Source of the DNA: Bacillota bacterium
GTDB lineage: Bacteria; Bacillota; Clostridia; Lachnospirales; Lachnospiraceae
Direction of reading: 5' to 3'
DNA: 6,443 nucleotides
Assembly: GCA_017861355.1 (NCBI GenBank)
Contig: JAGFXQ010000280.1
Coordinates: forward strand, 1 to 6,443
Positions within the stretch are counted from its first letter, which is position 1, and the number at the start of each line of letters is the position of its first letter. Under the pieces are notes generated by a model that did not search any database, had not been told where the DNA came from, and worked only from the letters and a program-made list of their open reading frames with translations. Positions 1-5,876 of the stretch are shown here, in pieces. The translations under genes and the position numbers were made by a program.

Positions 1-431
1 CCAATCTTATCGTGTGCTTCAAAGATAGTAATATCATAACCGCGGGTAGCTAATATGATAGCAATGGTAATACCGGCCGGACCGGAGCCAACGATAGCGA
101 CCTTGTTTTCGCGATTGATTTCCGGTTTTACATCCACGAAATTAAGATAATAATCGGAGATATAATTCTCTACCATACCAACTTTGATCGGGTCACCCTT
201 TCTTCCAAGGACGCAGCTGCCTTCACATTGTTTCTCATGAGGGCATACTAACGAACATATCATGGATAAGGGATTGTTATGAAATAGTAGCTCACCGGCG
301 TCCACGATACTTCCCTCCAGTAACAGCTTTACTACCTCGTTAAAAGGAGTGTTAACCGGGCAGCCCATCTTACATAGAGGCTTCTTGCATTGTAGGCAGC
401 GCTTGGCCTCAGAAATTACGATATCTGACAT
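1..431 (-). CDS. GltD/DPD-like NAD(P)-dependent Fe-S flavoprotein oxidoreductase, N-terminal part
   Basis: The gene is cut by the left edge; 143 codons are visible from an ATG at 431-429. Seen: a cysteine set C12-x2-C15-x4-C20-x3-C24 followed by a second set C59, C63, C69, C73. This is the paired [4Fe-4S] pattern of the N-terminal domain shared by the glutamate synthase small subunit and dihydropyrimidine dehydrogenase. An FAD-binding Rossmann motif, VAIVGSGPAG (residues 111-120), follows, with an acidic residue (E138) at the end of the second strand. The family passes electrons between NAD(P)H, FAD and Fe-S clusters in the cytoplasm. The ribosome binding site AAGGAAGG lies 8 nt before the ATG. 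The first cysteine is only at residue 12, shorter than in GltD or NfnB, and no glutamate synthase large subunit or nfnA lies directly upstream. It may be a stand-alone oxidoreductase; the substrate cannot be told from this fragment. Confidence 0.88.
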   Translation of the reverse strand, partial: MSDIVISEAKRCLQCKKPLCKMGCPVNTPFNEVVKLLLEGSIVDAGELLFHNNPLSMICSLVCPHEKQCEGSCVLGRKGDPIKVGMVENYISDYYLNFVDVKPEINRENKVAIVGSGPAGITIAIILATRGYDITIFEAHDKI

Positions 432-460
432 TTTCTATACCTTCCTTCGAATTCAATCAT

Positions 461-473
461 GCGAATAATTCGC
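461..473. repeat. Inverted repeat GCGAA-TAA-TTCGC
   Basis: Perfect 5-bp arms around a 3-nt centre, 30-42 nt upstream of the oxidoreductase start codon. Its position just upstream of the ribosome binding site would suit an operator or a leader hairpin. Function is inferred only; the arms are short enough to occur by chance. Confidence 0.4.
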
Positions 474-491
474 CTTATTTTACATACTGTA

Positions 492-504
492 CCCCGGAAC
501 GGGG
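492..504. repeat. GC-rich hairpin CCCCG-GAA-CGGGG
   Basis: Perfect 5-bp all-GC stem with a 3-nt loop in an otherwise AT-rich intergenic region. No run of T directly follows on either strand (only ATTTT on the plus strand), so it is not a standard intrinsic terminator. It could be a structured part of the oxidoreductase leader or a protein-binding site. Confidence 0.4.
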
Positions 505-530
505 ATTTTGCTGAGTAATTTTTACTTACA

Positions 531-544
531 ACAGAATAATCTGT
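531..544. repeat. Inverted repeat ACAGA-ATAA-TCTGT
   Basis: Perfect 5-bp arms around a 4-nt centre, midway between the divergent genes. It is an operator-like palindrome, but no regulator family can be assigned from the sequence alone. Confidence 0.35.
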
Positions 545-557
545 ATTGACTCGGTTG

Positions 558-576
558 TCTGTGCGTATATCACAGA
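558..576. repeat. Inverted repeat TCTGTG-N7-CACAGA
   Basis: Perfect 6-bp arms around 7 nt, upstream of the phosphoribosyltransferase promoter. The core TGTG...CACA resembles a CRP/FNR-family half-site pair. However, the spacing is one base shorter than the classic TGTGA-N6-TCACA, so assignment to that family is speculative. Confidence 0.4.
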
Positions 577-591
577 GCGGTTCCCACACTC

Positions 592-609
592 ATGGTTAAA
601 TATGGTTAA
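592..609 (+). repeat. Tandem ATGGTTAA pair with 10-bp period
   Basis: ATGGTTAA occurs at 592-599 and again at 602-609, exactly one helical turn apart. The second copy ends 8 bp before the -35 element at 618. Two same-face direct repeats just upstream of a promoter are a common layout for an activator or response-regulator site. This role is inferred. Confidence 0.45.
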
Positions 610-617
610 GGAATACC

Positions 618-646
618 TTGCCTACAGTGAAAAATTGGATTATAAT
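618..646 (+). promoter_or_regulatory. Sigma-A-type promoter of the phosphoribosyltransferase gene
   Basis: The -35 element TTGCCT (618-623) and a perfect -10 TATAAT (641-646) are separated by 17 bp. Transcription would start near 653, giving a leader of about 115 nt before the ATG at 769. Confidence 0.65.
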
Positions 647-768
647 AAATATAGTAAGCAAAAGATCATCAAGTTGCAATAGCAATAAAGGGAAGTAATT
701 TAAATTAGTCTGAATTTCAATGAATTGACACCAAATCATGCAGTTATGTATACGAAGGGGGTAATTCG

Positions 769-1410
769 ATGGAAAGTAGAGCAATTAAGATTTATGCACC
801 TCTGAATAAGAAAATCGCAATGAAGATTATTCCGGGACATTTTGCAACCAGCAACTCCCACATCAACCAGTACATTGACCTGACAACAATGAAGACAAGA
901 ATTAGTGAAGCGGCAGAAGCTGCCAGGATTTTGTCAAAGCAATATGTAAACAGCACGATCGTAGATACAATTGTATGTCTGGATGGCTGCGAGGTGGTCG
1001 GGGCATTCTTAGCACAGGAATTGACGAATGCAGGAATCGGTTCCATGAACAGACATCAGACAATCTATATCATCACTCCGGAATTCAACACTACCGGACA
1101 GATGATCTTCCGTAACAACAACCAGCCGGCGGTATATAATAAGAATATTCTGTTGTTGGCAGCTTCTGCAACTACGGGTGATACGCTGAGAAGAAGTCTG
1201 GAATGTATCCAATACTACGGCGGAATCATTCAGGGGATTAGTGCAATCTTCAGTGCAGTTGATACGATCGATAACATTCAGGTACATTCTATCTTTAGGG
1301 AGAAGGACATCCCGGATTATAAGAGCTATATGGTTGGAGAATGCCCGATGTGTAAGGCAAATCAGAGATTAGAGGCTATTGTGAACGGCAACGGTTACAT
1401 GAAACTTTAG
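769..1410 (+). CDS. Phosphoribosyltransferase-fold protein, orotate PRTase-like, with altered PRPP motif
   Basis: This 213-residue soluble protein resembles the type I phosphoribosyltransferase (PRTase) fold and, near the N-terminus, orotate phosphoribosyltransferase: GHFATSNSHINQYIDL at residues 23-38 matches the start region of that family. The usual PRPP loop, with two acidic residues before a TTG, appears at residues 127-139 as ILLLAASATTGDT. The TTG is kept but the acidic pair is replaced by alanines. I also do not see the lysine-rich mobile loop of catalytic orotate PRTases. The C-terminus has a CPMC pair (C192, C195) that could bind metal. The start is supported by AAGGGGG, 7 nt before the ATG. 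The gene stands alone between its own promoter and terminator, with no pyrimidine genes nearby. It may be a non-catalytic ligand-sensing member or use an unusual substrate; a true orotate PRTase role is doubtful. Confidence 0.75.
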   Translation: MESRAIKIYAPLNKKIAMKIIPGHFATSNSHINQYIDLTTMKTRISEAAEAARILSKQYVNSTIVDTIVCLDGCEVVGAFLAQELTNAGIGSMNRHQTIYIITPEFNTTGQMIFRNNNQPAVYNKNILLLAASATTGDTLRRSLECIQYYGGIIQGISAIFSAVDTIDNIQVHSIFREKDIPDYKSYMVGECPMCKANQRLEAIVNGNGYMKL

Positions 1411-1473
1411 ATAGGTGTAAGAAATGTGTAGCAAATATGTATTATTTAAAAGTGAATATAAGAATAGTAACAG

Positions 1474-1507
1474 AGGCAATGCAGAGGAATAGCTGCTTGC
1501 CTTTTTT
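1474..1507 (+). terminator. Intrinsic terminator after the phosphoribosyltransferase gene
   Basis: AGGCAA-t-GCAG (1474-1484) pairs with CTGC-TTGCCT (1493-1502), giving a 10-bp stem with one bulged T and an 8-nt loop, followed by a T run to 1507. It lies 63 nt after the stop codon and separates this gene from fbp. Confidence 0.85.
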
Positions 1508-1511
1508 GTAA

Positions 1512-1530
1512 TGCGCTCAGCATAGGCGCA
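1512..1530. repeat. Inverted repeat TGCGC-N9-GCGCA in the fbp upstream region
   Basis: Perfect 5-bp GC-rich arms just after the preceding terminator and about 80 nt before the fbp start codon. No T run follows. It could be an operator for fbp or chance. Confidence 0.3.
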
Positions 1531-1607
1531 ATCTAACTGAACAGAGTGTACATTTACATCAATTATTAGTAAGTGCTTAATTATGCGGAAGCCAGAAAGG
1601 ATATCCA

Positions 1608-3599
1608 ATGACAAGGAACGACATGGCAAATAGTGTACCGGAGGATATGAAATACCTCAGGTTGTTATCAAAGCAATATCCTACGGTTGCTTCCGCCTGT
1701 ACAGAGATTATTAATCTGCAGGCAATATTAAATCTTCCCAAAGGAACCGAACATTTTCTCTCGGATATTCACGGAGAAGACGAATCCTTTCATCATGTTC
1801 TGCGTAATGGTTCCGGTGTGATTAAGAGTAAGATACAGGATCTGTTCGGAAAAACTATGAGTGAGAAGGAGCGAAAAGGACTTGCCACCCTGATCTATTA
1901 TCCGGAGCAGAAACTGGAGTTGATCGCAAAGGCAGGAGATAATTCCTGGGACTGGTATAAGATTACCTTATATCGATTGGTTGAGATCTGCCGTTATACT
2001 TCTTCGAAATATACCCGTTCCAAGGTAAGAAAAGCACTACCGAAGGATTTTGCCTACATCATCGAGGAGCTTCTTCATGAGAAAGCGGAGCTTTTGGATA
2101 AGGAAAAATACTATAATGAGATCATCTCTACCATTATCCGGATCGGAAGAGCGAATGAGTTTATCATAGCCTTATCCAAACTGATCCAGAGGATGGTGAT
2201 TGACCATCTCCATATTATAGGCGATATCTTTGACCGTGGACCAGGTGCGGATCGAGTCATGGATACGTTGATAACTTATCATTCTGTGGATATACAATGG
2301 GGAAACCATGATATCCTGTGGATGGGTGCAGCTGCTGGGGAGGAAGCCTGCATTGCTACGGTTCTGAGAAACAGTCTTCGGTATGTGAATCTAAGTACGA
2401 TAGAGGACAGCTATGGGATTAATCTACTTCCTTTGGCTACCTTTGCTATGAAGTATTATCAGGAAGACACCTGTGAATGCTTCCGACCGGTGACGGAGAA
2501 GGAGAAACCGATTGCTGAGAATGAACTTCCGTTATTATCCCAGATGCATAAGGCAATCAGTATAATACAACTAAAGCTGGAAGGCCAATTGATCAAACGG
2601 CGGGAGGACTTTGGTCTTCGGGAGAGGCTGGTGTTGGAGAAGATAGATTATGTAATGGGTGAGATATGTCTGGAGGGAAAAATCTATCCGCTTAAGGACA
2701 CCCTGTTTCCTACGATTGATCCCAAATCACCTTATGAGCTTAGTTCTCAGGAGACCGAGTTGATCGATAAACTCAGAACCTCATTCTTAGGCAGCGAGAA
2801 GCTACAGAAGCACATCAGCTTTCTCTACTCGAATGGAAGTATGTATCTGAAGAATAATTCTAACCTTCTTTATCATGGCTGTATCCCCTTGAATGAGGAT
2901 GGCAGCTTTAAGAAGATCAGAATCCTTGACTCCGGTGAGGAATATGAAGGAAAATCTTATCTGGACCGGTTGGAACTGTTGGCTAGAGAAGCATATTTTA
3001 ATCACAGTGATTGGGAAGCAAAGCGTTATGCGATGGATGTGATGTGGTATCTCTGGTGTGGGCCGGATTCCCCTCTCTTCGGTAAAGAAAAGATGGCAAC
3101 CTTTGAAGCATACTTTATTGAGGACCAGACAACACACATAGAGAAGAAGAATTATTATTACGATGTGAAGAATGATGAGGAATTTTGCAATCGTATTTTT
3201 GAAGAATTCGGTATGGATCCGAAGACCTCCCATATTATCAACGGACATGTTCCGGTGAGGTTAAAGAAGGGTGAGAGCCCGATTAAGGCAAATGGCAAAC
3301 TCTTAGTAATCGATGGTGGTATGTCCAGAGCTTATCAAGCACATACCGGAATAGCAGGTTATACTCTCATATTCAATTCATACGGTCTTCTTCTTGTTTC
3401 TCATGAGCCCTTCGAATCGACGCAAAAAGCGATTGAAGAGGAAAGTGATATACTGTCCACCAGAATCGTACTGGAGAAGGAAGCAGTAAGAATGAGAGTC
3501 GGAGATACCGATATCGGACGAGAGCTTCGGACACAGATCAAGGACCTGGAGGAGCTGCTTGCTTCGTATCGTAAGGGTCTGATTAAGGAGAAAGTGTGA
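1608..3599 (+). CDS. fbp: Fructose-1,6-bisphosphatase, class III
   Basis: This gene encodes a cytoplasmic class III fructose-1,6-bisphosphatase, which hydrolyses fructose 1,6-bisphosphate to fructose 6-phosphate and phosphate in gluconeogenesis. Its 663 residues are close to the 671 of the Bacillus subtilis enzyme. The metallophosphoesterase signature is spread along the protein: SDIHGE at 52-57, GDIFDRG at 205-211, GNHD at 232-235, LYHGC around 421-425 and NGHVPV at 545-550, followed by IDGGMSRAYQ at 568-577. These supply the Asp, His and Asn ligands of the two-metal centre. AAAGGA lies 6 nt before the chosen ATG. An internal ATG at 1647 follows a GGAGG by only 2 nt, too close to be the main start. 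The gene appears monocistronic, with a terminator on each side. No clear promoter is visible in the roughly 100 bp after the upstream terminator. Confidence 0.97.
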   Translation: MTRNDMANSVPEDMKYLRLLSKQYPTVASACTEIINLQAILNLPKGTEHFLSDIHGEDESFHHVLRNGSGVIKSKIQDLFGKTMSEKERKGLATLIYYPEQKLELIAKAGDNSWDWYKITLYRLVEICRYTSSKYTRSKVRKALPKDFAYIIEELLHEKAELLDKEKYYNEIISTIIRIGRANEFIIALSKLIQRMVIDHLHIIGDIFDRGPGADRVMDTLITYHSVDIQWGNHDILWMGAAAGEEACIATVLRNSLRYVNLSTIEDSYGINLLPLATFAMKYYQEDTCECFRPVTEKEKPIAENELPLLSQMHKAISIIQLKLEGQLIKRREDFGLRERLVLEKIDYVMGEICLEGKIYPLKDTLFPTIDPKSPYELSSQETELIDKLRTSFLGSEKLQKHISFLYSNGSMYLKNNSNLLYHGCIPLNEDGSFKKIRILDSGEEYEGKSYLDRLELLAREAYFNHSDWEAKRYAMDVMWYLWCGPDSPLFGKEKMATFEAYFIEDQTTHIEKKNYYYDVKNDEEFCNRIFEEFGMDPKTSHIINGHVPVRLKKGESPIKANGKLLVIDGGMSRAYQAHTGIAGYTLIFNSYGLLLVSHEPFESTQKAIEEESDILSTRIVLEKEAVRMRVGDTDIGRELRTQIKDLEELLASYRKGLIKEKV

Positions 3600-3602
3600 G
3601 GG

Positions 3603-3652
3603 AATGCCCCGGATTGCCGATAGAAGAAACGGCTATTCCGGAGCATTTTTTT
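3603..3652 (+). terminator. Intrinsic terminator after fbp, shared with convergent corA
   Basis: The arms AATGC-c-CCGGA-tt-GCCG and CGGC-tat-TCCGG-a-GCATT form a long, slightly interrupted hairpin with a 10-nt loop, followed by seven T residues (3646-3652). It starts 4 nt after the fbp stop and ends 2 nt from the corA stop on the other strand, filling the 55-bp convergent gap. On the minus strand the hairpin is followed by a pyrimidine-rich stretch but no T run, so termination of corA there would be weaker. Confidence 0.88.
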
Positions 3653-3654
3653 GT

Positions 3655-4590
3655 TTACATGAATTTCTTCTTCTTGAAGAAGAGGAAACAGAGGATGGCA
3701 ACAAGGATACTTAACAAGATGATATAAAGATATCCGTATTTCCAGGTAAGCTCCGGCATGGTCGTAAAATTCATGCCATACCAACCAACGATTAGGGTTA
3801 GTGGCAGGAACACGGTGGTCACTACAGTGAACATTTTCATAATCTTATTCATGTCGTTATCTAACTGAGCATGATAGGATTCTCTTACATGAATGCTGTA
3901 TTCCTGCAGCATTCGCACATTGTTGCTTAATCTGGCAGCTCTGCTGGAGAAAATTCGGAAATAGTGTAGATTCTCCTCCTGGAAGATATCCAACGCATTT
4001 TCCTCCAGCTCTTCCCCGATGGCGATGAACTGCTGATAATAATTATCAAGAAGAATCAATTTTTTACGAATCTCCGTGATTTGATAATTAAAATCCTTGC
4101 TCAGATTACGCTCATTGATCTTATCCTCATGGGCACTGATATCATCCTCAATATCTCCCATCAGAGAGTTGTTCTCAGTTATAAAACGTTCCAGAAAGTT
4201 GAATATCAGCCGTTCCTGTGAAAGCTTTGCCAGATTAAGATGATCCAGAAGATCCAGAAGTTTCAATTTTGTACTTTCATCCTTATCCTCGATGATGACT
4301 AGAAGGAGCATATTTTTCTTGATATAAATTGCAATTCTGTCCTGTACCTTGATAAATTGTCCCGGATTGATTGCTACTATCACGCCAAACAGATAATCAT
4401 AATAGGAATTTAGTGTACCATGAAGATGAAGAGAATCGTTCTTGCATTCCTCCACGGTAAGGCTGGAAAAACCGAAATGATTATAGCTATTCTCTAGCTC
4501 CTCTAAAGTGATCATACCAACGGTAAGATAATCCGGATTGATCTCTTTAAGCTTGATTTTTGTTATCTCATCCTTGATCTGATAGAACAT
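3655..4590 (-). CDS. corA: CorA-family magnesium/divalent cation transporter
   Basis: This 311-residue protein is a CorA-type pentameric inner-membrane channel for Mg2+ or related divalent cations (some family members carry Co2+, Ni2+ or Zn2+). The family hallmark YGMNF is at 271-275, at the end of TM1 (about 252-272), followed by the usual loop MPEL (278-281), TM2 (about 286-305) and a short basic tail, KKKKF. Residues 1 to about 130 form the cytoplasmic alpha/beta domain, and about 135-250 form the long acidic and amphipathic stalk helices. The start is supported by GAAAGGGG, 7 nt before the ATG. The gene is the last of three minus-strand membrane genes, 41 bp after the broken DUF421 gene, and probably shares the promoter at 5735-5762. 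No Mg2+ riboswitch-like leader is apparent. Ion preference cannot be read from the sequence. Confidence 0.94.
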   Translation of the reverse strand: MFYQIKDEITKIKLKEINPDYLTVGMITLEELENSYNHFGFSSLTVEECKNDSLHLHGTLNSYYDYLFGVIVAINPGQFIKVQDRIAIYIKKNMLLLVIIEDKDESTKLKLLDLLDHLNLAKLSQERLIFNFLERFITENNSLMGDIEDDISAHEDKINERNLSKDFNYQITEIRKKLILLDNYYQQFIAIGEELEENALDIFQEENLHYFRIFSSRAARLSNNVRMLQEYSIHVRESYHAQLDNDMNKIMKMFTVVTTVFLPLTLIVGWYGMNFTTMPELTWKYGYLYIILLSILVAILCFLFFKKKKFM

Positions 4591-4631
4591 TTGAGATACC
4601 CCTTTCCGTATACAGTAGCTAATCTAGTATA

Positions 4632-5104
4632 TTACTGGTTTTTTTGTATGGTTTGTTTTGATTTTCTTCTCTTGGTGGATTTGCTCTGGAAATCATTCGA
4701 AAGAACACTGATATTCCCATCGAGCTCCAGGATCGCCAGATTCACTTCGGACATATCGGATACTCCGTGTTCCCGTACTGCCTCCATAAGTTCATCCATG
4801 GTCAGCATGGCTTTTGCTATATTCGCTGAATTTGGTTTACCATCATAGATCAGCATAAGGGCTTCCCCTTGAATAAAGTTGCTGAATTTGGGAAAGCTGC
4901 AACTAGTCCCCCAGTCAGTGTGGAATCGGAACCTACCATTGCATTCTGTACGGAATTACTGATGAGAAGCACAAACACCAGATCGATAACGGACAACTGG
5001 GATAATTCTTTCTTGCCAAACAAACGGATGGCAATAATAATAAAAAGATAGATTACTAAGGAACTAATAATAATTCGGATATACGTATTCTGTAACAGCT
5101 CCAT
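4632..5104 (-). pseudogene. DUF421/YetF-like membrane protein, interrupted by internal deletion and frameshift
   Basis: The first frame (ATG at 5104-5102, AAGGGAG ribosome binding site) encodes 84 residues. TM1 is at about 8-28, then LFGKKELSQLSVIDLVF and a second membrane segment ending SNSVQNAMVG, the usual N-terminal half of the DUF421/YetF family. It follows the family to GGLVAA (residues 65-70) and then runs out of frame to a TGA at 4852-4850. The other frame, read from about 4892, continues as PKFSNFIQGEALMLIYDGK and then the soluble domain (TMDELMEAVREHGV, NLAILELDGNISVL) to the TAA at 4634-4632. By comparison with the family, about 16 residues (third membrane segment) are missing at 4893-4895, and the lost length is not a multiple of three. 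One deletion explains both defects. The lysine/arginine-rich tail, STKRRKSKQ, looks intact. A sequencing or assembly error is the main alternative. Confidence 0.8.
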
Positions 5105-5139
5105 AGGAAGCTCCCTTCACATCGTAATAGTAACTATGG

Positions 5140-5664
5140 CTATTTCGTATTGCTCTCGAGTTGTTGTAATCGCTTCAGGATATCCTCCTGATTATTTATG
5201 ATGCTATCCAGCTTCAGATGGATATCTTCAATGATGATTTCTGATTTGAGATTAATCTTATAATCATTAATACCTCTTAACCGATCCTTTTGCTCCTGTC
5301 TGTTCTGACTCATCATAATGACCGGTGCCTGTATGGAGGCAAGGCAGGACAAGATCAGATTAAGTAGGATAAAGGGATAGATATCAAAGGGCTTGGATAA
5401 GAGAATAGAGTTCGCCATGATCCACAAAGCAAGTATGACAAAGAAGGCGATGATAAAGGTCCAACTGCCGGCAAACTTGGCAAGGTTATCCGCTGCCCTC
5501 TGTGCGAAGGTAAGGCTCTTATCCTGCTCAGTTATGGAATCCTTTGAGATGTATTGCTTCAACAGATGATGAAGAATCTCTTCTTCCTCCAAAGCGGATT
5601 GATCGTCTTCCAGAATAGTTTTGATTAAGTCTTCTCTTTGGTTTTGAACAGCGCTTTCAGTCAT
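5140..5664 (-). CDS. DUF1003 family membrane protein
   Basis: This 174-residue protein belongs to the DUF1003 family, whose function is not established. Seen: an acidic, charged N-terminal region (1-50), the family core FAQRAADNLAKFAGSWTF (53-70), TM1 about 69-90, PFDIYPFILLNLILS (92-106) leading into TM2 (about 95-117), the signature QAPVIMMSQNRQ (112-123), then DRLR and DYKINLK (128-140) and a C-terminal amphipathic segment (about 146-172) likely to be coiled coil. I chose the ATG at 5664-5662 because GGAGAG (5678-5673) lies 8 nt upstream of it. A GTG three codons earlier overlaps that ribosome binding site and is unlikely. It is the first gene of the putative minus-strand operon, 35 bp before the DUF421 gene and followed by corA, which suggests a role in membrane or ion homeostasis; this is inference. 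Confidence 0.92.
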   Translation of the reverse strand: MTESAVQNQREDLIKTILEDDQSALEEEEILHHLLKQYISKDSITEQDKSLTFAQRAADNLAKFAGSWTFIIAFFVILALWIMANSILLSKPFDIYPFILLNLILSCLASIQAPVIMMSQNRQEQKDRLRGINDYKINLKSEIIIEDIHLKLDSIINNQEDILKRLQQLESNTK

Positions 5665-5734
5665 ATACTTCACTCTCCAATCGATAGTTTTGAATATACT
5701 TATAGATAAGATCGCAGTATACCCATTCCGCTTT

Positions 5735-5762
5735 ATTATAGCATCATTCCATAGTTTGTCAA
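5735..5762 (-). promoter_or_regulatory. Near-consensus sigma-A promoter of the DUF1003-DUF421-corA set
   Basis: On the minus strand, a perfect -35 TTGACA (5762-5757) and a perfect -10 TATAAT (5740-5735) are separated by 16 bp. The start would be near 5728, giving a leader of about 64 nt. Two perfect hexamers suggest high constitutive activity unless repressed. Confidence 0.8.
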
Positions 5763-5811
5763 AGTGGCTTTTCTAAGCTGATTTCATGTGGCGGAGATGG
5801 ATCAGATGGTA

Positions 5812-5844
5812 TATAATATAGAATGATTGTATCTATTGTATACT
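5812..5844 (+). promoter_or_regulatory. Possible promoter region of the esterase gene
   Basis: Two good -10-like hexamers are present, TATAAT (5812-5817) and TATACT (5839-5844), but neither has a recognisable -35 at normal spacing. ATTGTAT is repeated at 5826-5832 and 5835-5841 (9-bp period) and could be a regulator site. A promoter is expected here because the gene upstream is divergent; which hexamer is used is uncertain. Confidence 0.35.
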
Positions 5845-5876
5845 AAATAAATAAGAAATGGACAAAGGAGATTATT

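Larger units (their letters stand above)
432..768. other. Divergent intergenic region with promoter and many short repeats
   Basis: This 337-bp stretch separates the leftward oxidoreductase from the rightward phosphoribosyltransferase gene. No convincing coding region is present. It holds a good plus-strand promoter (618-646), four short perfect inverted repeats (461-473, 492-504, 531-544, 558-576), a tandem ATGGTTAA pair (592-609) and a 12-bp AT palindrome, TAATTTAAATTA, at 696-707 in the predicted leader. I could not find a clear minus-strand promoter for the oxidoreductase. Confidence 0.7.

Noticed and set aside
492..504. CCCCG-GAA-CGGGG hairpin as an intrinsic terminator
   Set aside because: The stem is only 5 bp, there is no adequate T run on either strand, and no gene ends here.
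725..754. TTGACA (725-730) with TATACG (749-754) as a promoter for the phosphoribosyltransferase gene
   Set aside because: The 18-bp spacing is acceptable, but transcription would begin near 761, inside or after the ribosome binding site (755-761). The promoter at 618-646 is better placed.
596..784. 62-codon minus-strand reading frame in the left intergenic region
   Set aside because: No family resemblance, no good ribosome binding site seen, and it overlaps the promoter, leader and start of the phosphoribosyltransferase gene; composition looks like translated AT-rich noncoding DNA.
1369..1629. 86-codon minus-strand reading frame between the phosphoribosyltransferase gene and fbp
   Set aside because: It runs through the terminator and both flanking gene ends and shows no recognisable domain.
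2802..3248. 148-codon minus-strand reading frame inside fbp
   Set aside because: It is antisense to a fully conserved fbp coding region and has no family features of its own.
4825..4891. 11-bp direct repeat GCTGAATTTGG at 4825-4835 and 4881-4891, flanking the frameshift area, as cause of the deletion
   Set aside because: The lesion lies at 4893-4895, outside the pair, and the two copies read in different frames of the restored protein (PKFS against PNSA), so the match is probably coincidental.
4850..5104. Programmed ribosomal frameshift joining the two DUF421 halves
   Set aside because: No convincing slippery heptamer with downstream structure at the junction, and a frameshift would not restore the missing third membrane segment.
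5664..5673. GTG at 5673-5671 as start of the DUF1003 gene
   Set aside because: It overlaps the GGAGAG ribosome binding site; the ATG at 5664-5662 has the right 8-nt spacing.
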